A DNA stretch of 11,632 bases, taken from assembly GCA_036568605.1 (NCBI GenBank), contig DATCSE010000198.1:1-11632 (forward strand). Direction: 5' to 3'. Made by a program: the position numbers and the translations under genes. This DNA comes from DATCSE01 sp036568605. Lineage in GTDB: Bacteria; Pseudomonadota; Gammaproteobacteria; Burkholderiales; Burkholderiaceae_C. Positions 6,452 through 11,632 of the stretch are shown piece after piece; position 1 is the stretch's first letter, and the number at the start of each line of letters is the position of its first letter. Below the pieces are notes generated by a model. It was not told where the DNA came from, did no database searches, and was given only the letters and a program-made list of their open reading frames with translations.

Positions 6452-7273
6452 ATGAGCAGCTTCCACATGAAGACGTTTGCCGCCGCAGCCGGGGCTGCAC
6501 TGATGACGATGCTCGCACCCGCCTGGGCGCAGGGCACGATCGACAAGGGCGTTCTGAAGGTCGGCTCCGACCTGACCTACCCGCCGTACAACTACATGGC
6601 CGACGGCAACAAGCCCGCCGGTTTCGACGTGGAGTTGATGGCCGCGCTGTCCAAGGCGGCGGGCATGAAGGTCGAGATCCTCGACACGCGGTTCGAGAAC
6701 CTCATCATCGGCGTGCGCGGCGGGCAGTTCGACGTCATCGCCTCCACCTTGTACGTCAAACCTGAACGCGCCAAGCAGATCGACTACATCGCCTACATGA
6801 AAACGGGCGTGTCGATCGCGGTGGCCACGGCGAGCAAGAAGAGCTTTGCCAAGCCCGAAGATCTGTGCGGCCAGCGAGTCGGCTCGATCAAGGGCGCAGC
6901 CTGGCTGGAGAAACTCGCGGCGTTGAATCAGGGTGTGTGCAAGGCCAATCCGATCGACTCGCGCGAGTTCCCGACCTCGCCGGAGACCACGCAGGCCATG
7001 CTGTCGGGCGGTGTGGACGCGCAGATCGAAGACTCTGCCGTGTTGCAGGATGCCGCGACCAAGCTGGGTGGTCGGATCCAGATCACCACCAATGAGAACT
7101 TCTATCCGGTGATCGTGGGCCTGGGCGTGCGCAAGGGCAACGACGATCTGGCCGGCGCACTTCGCAAGGCGCTGGCAACCCTGCAGGCCAACGGAAGCTA
7201 TGACGCGCTGATGAAGAAGTACAACGTGTCCAAGCCCAGCGAAGCGGAGTTCAAGGCCGCGGTCGGCAGCTAA
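6452..7273 (+). CDS. Polar amino-acid-type ABC transporter periplasmic binding protein (SBP_bac_3)
   Basis: Secreted solute receptor, 273 aa, normal for family 3 binding proteins. A signal peptide is evident: KT, then a hydrophobic Ala-rich run, with probable cleavage after Ala26 (APAWA-QG). The mature protein starts with LKVGSDLTYPPYNYMADGNKPAGFDVELMAAL and continues with FENLIIGVRGGQFDVIASTLYVKPERAKQIDYI, both diagnostic. DLCGQRVGSIKG and the later GVCKANP give a cysteine pair that may form a disulfide, as in related proteins. ATG 6452 follows GAGAGA (6438-6443); ATG 6467 is an alternative that still keeps the signal peptide. It lies 35 bp after the EctC-like gene and 57 bp before the fused permease-ATPase, so one operon is likely. 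The ligand is unknown; an ectoine-type or diaminobutyrate-type compound is a hypothesis from context only. Confidence 0.92.
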   Translation: MSSFHMKTFAAAAGAALMTMLAPAWAQGTIDKGVLKVGSDLTYPPYNYMADGNKPAGFDVELMAALSKAAGMKVEILDTRFENLIIGVRGGQFDVIASTLYVKPERAKQIDYIAYMKTGVSIAVATASKKSFAKPEDLCGQRVGSIKGAAWLEKLAALNQGVCKANPIDSREFPTSPETTQAMLSGGVDAQIEDSAVLQDAATKLGGRIQITTNENFYPVIVGLGVRKGNDDLAGALRKALATLQANGSYDALMKKYNVSKPSEAEFKAAVGS

Positions 7274-7330
7274 CGTCCGGGACTGCCAGTCGGTGGCATA
7301 TGTCTTGCGTCCGCTTGCGGATCCCTGGCC

Positions 7331-8887
7331 TTGGCGCCTGTCCCCGACCTGGGGTTGAAAAGAGCGACTGCGGACGTGAACCTGGACCTGTCATACCTCG
7401 CCGGCCTGGCCGCCAATCAGGACTTCTGGAACGCATCGGCGCTGGTCGCCTGGCTCAGCGTGCTCACCTGGACTCTGGGCGCCAGCCTGGGGTTCCTGCT
7501 GGCGATGGCCCGCGTGAACGGCCCGGCCTGGCTGCGGCAGGTTTCGAGAACCTATGTCTGGTTCTTTCGCAGCCTGCCGCTGATGGTCCTGCTGATCTTT
7601 GTGTACAACCTGCCGCAGGCGTTCCCCAGCCTGCGTCCGCTGTTGTCGAAACCGTTCTGGGCGGGATTGATCGCACTGGTGGCCAGCGAAACCGCGTATC
7701 TGGCGGAGATCCATCGCGGGGGCCTGCTGGCTGTTGACGTCGGGCAGCACGAGGCCGCGCGTGCACTGGGCATCCGCGCGTTCGGGAAATACCGGCACAT
7801 CGTCATCCCGCAGTCGATGCGCGTGGCGTTGCCGTCACTGGGCAACCAGTTCATCACGATCGTCAAGCTGACCTCGCTGGTCTCGGTGATATCGCTGGCC
7901 GAGGTGCTGCTGGTCGGGCAACGCCTGTACACCCGCAACTTCATGGTCATCGAGACGCTGCTGGCGGTGTCGAGCTACTACGTGCTCATCGTCACCGTCT
8001 TCAGCGGCGTACTCGGTCAGATCGAGCGCCGACTGGATGTGACGCGCCGCGGAGGCACCGAGACCGCGCCGAACATCGTTGACGCGGGCGAGGGGCCGCC
8101 GCGGGCCGAACGTGATCGGGTCATCGGCGAACCGGTGGTCGAGCTGCGCGCCGTCAGCAAGTCGTTCGGAGCCAAGGCCGTTCTGAAGAACATCGACCTG
8201 ACGGTGCGATCGGGCGAGGTGGTGAGCATCATCGGCCCTTCCGGGTCCGGCAAGACCACGCTGATCCGCACCATCAACTCGCTGCAAGACATCGACGCGG
8301 GCGAGATTCGATTCAAGGGCGCGCCCTGGATCAGCAGCCATCAGGGCAGGTACACCGTGTCGGCGAACTTCTCCAAGGAGGTCACCGGCGTCGGCATGGT
8401 GTTCCAGTCGTTCAACCTCTTCCCGCATCTCACCGTCTTGGGCAACGTGACGCTCGGACCGCGCTACCACCGCCTGGGTACGGACGAGCAAACCCGCGAG
8501 ACGGCGTTGCGCAACCTCGAGAAGGTCGGCATGGCCGCGCACGCGATGAAATACCCGCACCAGCTGTCCGGCGGGCAGAAGCAGCGCGTGGCCATCGCGC
8601 GCGCCCTGGCCATGCAACCCAACGTGATGCTGTTCGACGAGCCCACATCGGCGCTCGACCCGGAACTGGTCGGTGAAGTGCTGCAATCCATCGAACGGTT
8701 GGCCGCCGAGGGCATGACGATGATCATCGTCACGCATGAAATGCGATTCGCCACCCGCATCAGTGATCGCATCGTGATGATGCAAGACGGCGAGGTGGTT
8801 GCAGACGTGAGCCGGCAGGAGCTCGAGGCGGCTCCTGACAGCAGCCGCATTCGCGCCTTCATCGCGAAGGCCGAAGGCGGCGCTTGA
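7331..8887 (+). CDS. Fused permease-ATPase, polar amino-acid ABC transporter
   Basis: Single 518-aa chain that joins the membrane and ATPase parts of an amino-acid importer. Residues about 33-235 form a HisM/GlnP-type permease with hydrophobic segments and the conserved EAA loop GQHEAARALGIRAFGKYRHIVIPQ (139-161). A polar linker spans about 236-268. The C-terminal ABC domain has Walker A GPSGSGKTT (302-310), a Q-loop VFQSFNLFPHLT, signature LSGGQ (412-416), Walker B VMLFDE (432-437) and H-loop His469. No second permease is present, so the working transporter is probably a homodimer of this fusion with the binding protein encoded upstream. The start is uncertain: TTG 7331 opens the frame, while GTG 7376 would give MNLDLSYLAG, closer to family N-termini; neither has a strong Shine-Dalgarno. 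All motifs needed for ATP hydrolysis are present. Confidence 0.92.
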   Translation: MAPVPDLGLKRATADVNLDLSYLAGLAANQDFWNASALVAWLSVLTWTLGASLGFLLAMARVNGPAWLRQVSRTYVWFFRSLPLMVLLIFVYNLPQAFPSLRPLLSKPFWAGLIALVASETAYLAEIHRGGLLAVDVGQHEAARALGIRAFGKYRHIVIPQSMRVALPSLGNQFITIVKLTSLVSVISLAEVLLVGQRLYTRNFMVIETLLAVSSYYVLIVTVFSGVLGQIERRLDVTRRGGTETAPNIVDAGEGPPRAERDRVIGEPVVELRAVSKSFGAKAVLKNIDLTVRSGEVVSIIGPSGSGKTTLIRTINSLQDIDAGEIRFKGAPWISSHQGRYTVSANFSKEVTGVGMVFQSFNLFPHLTVLGNVTLGPRYHRLGTDEQTRETALRNLEKVGMAAHAMKYPHQLSGGQKQRVAIARALAMQPNVMLFDEPTSALDPELVGEVLQSIERLAAEGMTMIIVTHEMRFATRISDRIVMMQDGEVVADVSRQELEAAPDSSRIRAFIAKAEGGA

Positions 8888-8903
8888 GCTTGCAGGATTC
8901 GCG

Positions 8904-9155
8904 ATGAACCACTACCAAGCACTGCGCGTGAAGCCGGACGCCAGTACCTCCGAGATCGAGGAAGCATTCCGCGTTGCGATCCAGTGCCGCGCCTCGGGAA
9001 GATCATGGGCCCGGTGGTACGAAGCGCTGTGCGGGCGTACCGAGGCAAGCATCAGACTGGCCTTCGACGTGCTGAATGATCCTGCTCGGCGAGCCGAGTA
9101 CGCGAAGTCTCTCGACACTCGGAACGCGGGTGTATGGACCTCACCCGGCCATTGA
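8904..9155 (+). CDS. Small J-domain-like protein lacking the HPD motif
   Basis: Protein of 83 aa. The start MNHYQALRVKPDASTSEIEEAFRVAIQ and the later LAFDVLNDPARRAEYAKSL match helices I, II and III of DnaJ-type J domains (compare the DYYEVLGV...EIKKAYR and AYEVLSDPEKRAAYD consensus). Between helices II and III the obligatory His-Pro-Asp is absent; the loop reads RASGRSWARWYEALCG. A J domain without HPD is not expected to stimulate Hsp70 ATPase, so this is a J-like protein of unknown role, perhaps a binding decoy or scaffold. ATG 8904 has AGGA at 8894-8897 and lies 16 bp after the transporter stop, so it is probably co-transcribed. No signal peptide or membrane segment is visible. It ends near the convergent oxidoreductase gene. 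Confidence 0.78.
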   Translation: MNHYQALRVKPDASTSEIEEAFRVAIQCRASGRSWARWYEALCGRTEASIRLAFDVLNDPARRAEYAKSLDTRNAGVWTSPGH

Positions 9156-9156
9156 G

Positions 9157-9189
9157 GCGTGCGGCCACGCGCCGCCCGGCGTCACGCCG
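9157..9189. terminator. Candidate hairpins between convergent genes
   Basis: The 62-bp gap between convergent stops contains two perfect stem-loops, GCGTG-CGGC-CACGC (9157-9170) and CGGCG-TCA-CGCCG (9177-9189). No proper T-tract follows on the + strand, where GCGCCCTTGAAAA comes next, so this is not a textbook intrinsic terminator. Position suggests a shared end signal for both transcripts, at low confidence. Confidence 0.35.
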
Positions 9190-9217
9190 CGCCCTTGAAA
9201 ATTCGTGCGACGGTCCG

Positions 9218-10021
9218 CTACTCGAGCGCAACTTCCGGTGCCCGCACGTCGTCCGCGACATGAGCCCACAGCCCGCTGTGCCCTGTTGCGACGTGCTCCG
9301 CCAGCACGTGCCCGTCGGGATAGTCGCCGCCGTTCTGCCGCCGGAACGGCATCGGAGCGTCACTGAACAGTCGCTGTACGCGCTCGCGCCATTGCGCCTT
9401 CGCGGCGGCCACGCGATCGGCATCGATGTGCCCGGTGCCGTAGACGGCGAACGGCGGCAGCACGTCCATGCCCGAGAAGAACAGCGTGCCGTGCGTGATC
9501 GGGAACAACAGCTCGTCCAGCGGGCCGTTGATGCCACGGGGCGAGTAGTCGGCGGCCGGGCCGCCGACGGCCACGCACAGCAGCGCTCGCTTGCCCGCGA
9601 AGCCGCCCTCGCCATAGCGATAGCGGTTGCCCGCCCCCTGGTAGCCATAAGCCAGGCCGTGCGCGAACACACGGTCGACCCAGCCCTTCATGATCGCCGG
9701 CATGCCGAACCACCAGAGCGGAAACTGCAGCACCAGCGCATCGGCCGCCAGCAGTTTCTGCTGCTCGACCGTGATGTCGGGCGGCTGCTGGCCGGTCGCA
9801 TACGCGTGGCCCGATTCGGTGATGAACGAAAGCCGCCGCGGATCGGCGCGGGCCGGAAAGTCGTGCTCGTCTAGCACGGCCGTCCAGCGCATCGCGTAGA
9901 GATCCGAAAGAAGCACCTCGTGCCCTTGCTCGCGCAAGGCCTGTACCGAGACGTCGACGAGCTGGCGTGTCAGCGAGCTCGGCTCCGGCTGGGCGTGGAC
10001 GATCAGCACGGTCTTCTTCAT
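9218..10021 (-). CDS. Flavodoxin-fold NAD(P)H:quinone oxidoreductase-like protein
   Basis: Predicted cytoplasmic flavoprotein, 267 aa, of the Flavodoxin_2 family (NQO/MdaB/KefF type), which moves electrons from NAD(P)H to quinones or related electrophiles. The first strand and phosphate-binding loop KKTVLIVHAQPEPSSLTRQL (2-21) fits FMN binding. The family signature LQFPLWWFGMPAIMKGWVDRVFAHGLAYGY (98-127) is intact, and the LCVAVGGPAADYSPRGING segment (148-166) follows. The C-terminal part from about 240 (APMPFRRQNGGDYPDGHVLAEHV) matches the usual family tail. ATG 10021 is preceded by GGAG (10034-10031 on this strand) with good spacing. It is divergent from a LysR gene 93 bp away, an arrangement typical of electrophile- or quinone-responsive pairs. 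The true substrate is unknown. Confidence 0.9.
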   Translation of the reverse strand: MKKTVLIVHAQPEPSSLTRQLVDVSVQALREQGHEVLLSDLYAMRWTAVLDEHDFPARADPRRLSFITESGHAYATGQQPPDITVEQQKLLAADALVLQFPLWWFGMPAIMKGWVDRVFAHGLAYGYQGAGNRYRYGEGGFAGKRALLCVAVGGPAADYSPRGINGPLDELLFPITHGTLFFSGMDVLPPFAVYGTGHIDADRVAAAKAQWRERVQRLFSDAPMPFRRQNGGDYPDGHVLAEHVATGHSGLWAHVADDVRAPEVALE

Positions 10022-10120
10022 GGCGAGTCACTCCGTCTTCGTTTCGATGCCCGAAGTGTGGGGACGCCGCTGGCATCCGTGAAATTGCCAAACGCATGGC
10101 CTAGTATCCATGCCATGGAT
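10022..10120. promoter_or_regulatory. Divergent control region with a perfect dyad at the LysR start codon
   Basis: The 93-bp space between divergent genes holds GCCA-N6-TGGC (10087-10100). Next to it is the perfect 15-bp dyad ATCCATG-C-CATGGAT (10106-10120), which covers the regulator's ATG. No Shine-Dalgarno precedes that ATG. A weak promoter, GTGAAA (10079-10084) with 17 bp to TAGTAT (10102-10107), would start transcription very near the ATG, so the mRNA could be nearly leaderless. These are readings by eye, and operator function is inference. Confidence 0.4.
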
Positions 10121-11044
10121 GGCAAGCGGCTCGACCTGAATCTGCTCGTGACGCTGGAGGCGCTGCTCGCGGAGCGCAACGTCACGAAAGCCGCCGCGCG
10201 GCTGCACCTCAGCCAGCCGGCAGTGAGCGCGCAGCTCGCGCGGCTGCGTCAAATGTTCGACGACCCGCTGCTGATTCCGGCCCAACGCGGCATGACGCCG
10301 ACCGCCAAGGCGCTCGAGTTGCTCGACCCGCTGCGCCATGCGCTCGACCACGTGCGCACGGCGGTCGCCGCGCACGCCCATTTCGATCCGAGCCGCGCGC
10401 GGCTCACCGTGTCGATCGCCTGCACCGACTACCTGCAGAGTTCGATCGTGCGGCCATTGCTCACCGAGCTGCGCCGCCGCGCGCCCGCCATCCGCATCGC
10501 GTTGCGCCACCTCGAGCCGACTCAGCTGGAGGCGCAGATGCTGCGGGGCGACGTGGACCTCGCGTTGATGACGCCGGCCGCCGCGCCGCCAAACCTGCGC
10601 ATGCGGCGCCTGTTCGACGAGCGCTATGTGCTGATCGGCCGCAAGCGTCACCCGAAGCTGCGGCGCCGGCTCACGGTGGAAGCGTTCGCGGCGCTCGACC
10701 ATGTCATCGTCTCGGTGAGCGGCGGCGGCTTCACGACGCCGGTGGACGATGCGCTCGCCGCGCTCGGGCAGCAGCGCAGGGTGGTGCTGTCGGCGGCGTC
10801 CTTCCTCATCGTGCCGGAGATCGTCGCGGCAACCGATTTCGTCGCGCTCGTGCCAGAGCGGCTCGTCCGTGATCGCGTCGACACGCTGAGGCAGGTCGAG
10901 TGTCCGTTCCCGGTCGAGGGCTTCGAGGTCGGCATGGTGTGGCACGAGCGGCATCATGGCCATCCCGGGCAGCGCTGGATCCGCGAACTCATCGTTTCGC
11001 GCTTCGCCGCCGATCCGCCGGCTTCGCCGCGACCGGCGGCGTGA
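10115..11044 (+). CDS. LysR-family transcriptional regulator (NodD-like subgroup)
   Basis: Regulator of 309 aa. The N-terminus MDGKRLDLNLLVTLEALLAERNVTKAAARLHLSQPAVSAQLARLRQMFDDPLLIPAQRGMTPTAKA is a complete LysR winged HTH with the LDLNLL opening of the NodD/NahR-like subgroup. The remaining part forms the effector domain (LTVSIACTDYLQSSIVRPLLTELRRRAP; GDVDLALMTP; LRMRRLFDERYVLIGRKRHP). ATG 10115 is chosen because it gives the subgroup-typical start; the frame is open further upstream but that stretch does not look like protein. No Shine-Dalgarno is seen, and the start codon lies in a palindrome. It is divergent from the quinone oxidoreductase-like gene, which is its most likely target. The effector is unknown, perhaps an aromatic or quinone compound (inference). 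Confidence 0.92.
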   Translation: MDGKRLDLNLLVTLEALLAERNVTKAAARLHLSQPAVSAQLARLRQMFDDPLLIPAQRGMTPTAKALELLDPLRHALDHVRTAVAAHAHFDPSRARLTVSIACTDYLQSSIVRPLLTELRRRAPAIRIALRHLEPTQLEAQMLRGDVDLALMTPAAAPPNLRMRRLFDERYVLIGRKRHPKLRRRLTVEAFAALDHVIVSVSGGGFTTPVDDALAALGQQRRVVLSAASFLIVPEIVAATDFVALVPERLVRDRVDTLRQVECPFPVEGFEVGMVWHERHHGHPGQRWIRELIVSRFAADPPASPRPAA

Positions 11045-11237
11045 GCATCGTTCTGCTGCAGGAGAGCGGTCGCCAGGGAGATCTCGAGTCCCTTGCGAAA
11101 CACATCGCCGTAGGGCGAGTGGATGCCCGAAGCGAACCGCCAGACGGAGTCCCGTCGAGGCCGCGTGGAGTTGTCCACGGTCGTGGAGAAGCTGCTCGCC
11201 CCGGCTGAAGCGTGCTCGGCCTAAGAATCCAATGTAG

Positions 11238-11632
11238 TCAACGATCGGCGTCGTGAGGCCGAGTCCCGTCCCGCAGTTCAAGGCGCGGCAAGGGCGCATC
11301 GGCGACGTAGCACGAGAGTACGTCCACGTCGTTGCGTGACCAACAGCCCAAGCGTGTCGTCGCCATTGCGCTCGGCATGATCGGCTCGAGGCCCTGGACG
11401 ATCTGCAGGGCCGTGGCATTGCGCGGATCCTGTGCGAGCACGTAGTTCGGGTTGACCACACGCAGGCCATACCCTTCGACCGCATACCGTCCCGGGGCAC
11501 TGGCCGGTGTCGCCGCGGTCGACCAGCGCGCAGTGCCTGCCAGCGTGCTCGATGCGACGTCGCCATTGACGTAGCCCTCGAGCGTGCCCGTCAATGGCAG
11601 GTTCGCCACGCCTGCCGGCCGCAGCGATGGCG
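11238..11632 (-). CDS. MBG-domain (filamentous-haemagglutinin-like) exoprotein, C-terminal fragment (5' end outside window)
   Basis: The frame is open from the right window edge to TGA (11240-11238), giving about 131 residues. The visible part PAGVANLPLTGTLEGYVNGDVASS...GTARWSTAATPASAPGRYAVEGYGL...NPNYVLAQDPRNATALQIV reads as one complete MBG-type Ig-like repeat, found in tandem in large two-partner-secreted haemagglutinins and other surface proteins. It is followed by about 55 residues (GLEPIMPSAMATTRLGCWSRNDVDVLSCYV...) that do not look like another repeat and include two cysteines. GTG 11609 falls inside the repeat and is not a true start. The protein is probably large and exported; whether it is intact cannot be told. 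There is no functional link to the other genes here. Confidence 0.72.
   Translation of the reverse strand, partial: PSLRPAGVANLPLTGTLEGYVNGDVASSTLAGTARWSTAATPASAPGRYAVEGYGLRVVNPNYVLAQDPRNATALQIVQGLEPIMPSAMATTRLGCWSRNDVDVLSCYVADAPLPRLELRDGTRPHDADR

Noticed and set aside
10954..11178. 74-codon - strand frame with a protein-like stretch (RFASGIHSPYGDVFRKGLEISLATALL)
   Set aside because: It overlaps the end of the LysR gene, has no convincing ribosome site and matches no family I recognise. It may be a remnant, but the evidence is insufficient to call a gene or pseudogene.
11045..11237. Possible small gene or RNA in the gap between the LysR gene and the MBG protein
   Set aside because: Short frames on both strands are low in protein character, and I see no tRNA-like fold or clear terminator.
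1..11632. CRISPR array, insertion sequence, tRNA/rRNA or phage attachment site
   Set aside because: No regularly spaced repeats, transposase-like frames with terminal inverted repeats, cloverleaf sequences or rRNA-like stretches were found on either strand.

Overview
The window is high-GC DNA with the codon use and gene content of a betaproteobacterium, most likely Burkholderiales. Supporting this are GcvA-type and NodD-type LysR regulators, RbsA/RbsC-type sugar transporters, an MBG-repeat exoprotein, and a GC-rich palindromic element centred on a CCCCCTCGAGGGGG palindrome, which I recall from Comamonadaceae-like genomes. I cannot assign a genus.

Region 1 (1-4928, + strand) is the distal part of a carbohydrate ABC-transport operon. 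It holds the C-terminal end of a periplasmic sugar-binding protein, a double-domain RbsA-type ATPase, two RbsC-type permeases joined by 4-bp and 8-bp overlaps, and an SMP-30/gluconolactonase-like sugar lactone hydrolase. The genes suggest uptake of a sugar followed by an oxidative, lactone-forming catabolic route; the sugar itself cannot be read from the sequence. The second permease has an unusually long cytoplasmic N-terminus, because a three-hairpin palindromic repeat is translated in frame.

Region 2 (4944-9155) has visibly lower GC than region 1. A GcvA-type LysR regulator on the - strand is divergent from a run of + strand genes: an EctC-like (ectoine synthase family) cupin, a polar amino-acid binding protein, a fused permease-ATPase amino-acid ABC transporter, and a small J-like protein lacking the HPD motif. 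No ectA or ectB is in the window. This is the most interesting part: it looks like a solitary-EctC plus importer module, which could take up an ectoine-related compound (for example N-gamma-acetyl-diaminobutyrate) and process it. That function is inference.

Region 3 (9156-11044) has a flavodoxin-fold NAD(P)H:quinone oxidoreductase-like gene on the - strand, divergent from a NodD-type LysR regulator whose start codon sits on a perfect 15-bp dyad. This is a common regulator/target arrangement.

Region 4 (11045-11632) has 193 bp with no supported gene, then the C-terminal end of an MBG-domain (filamentous-haemagglutinin-like) surface or secreted protein on the - strand, cut by the window edge.
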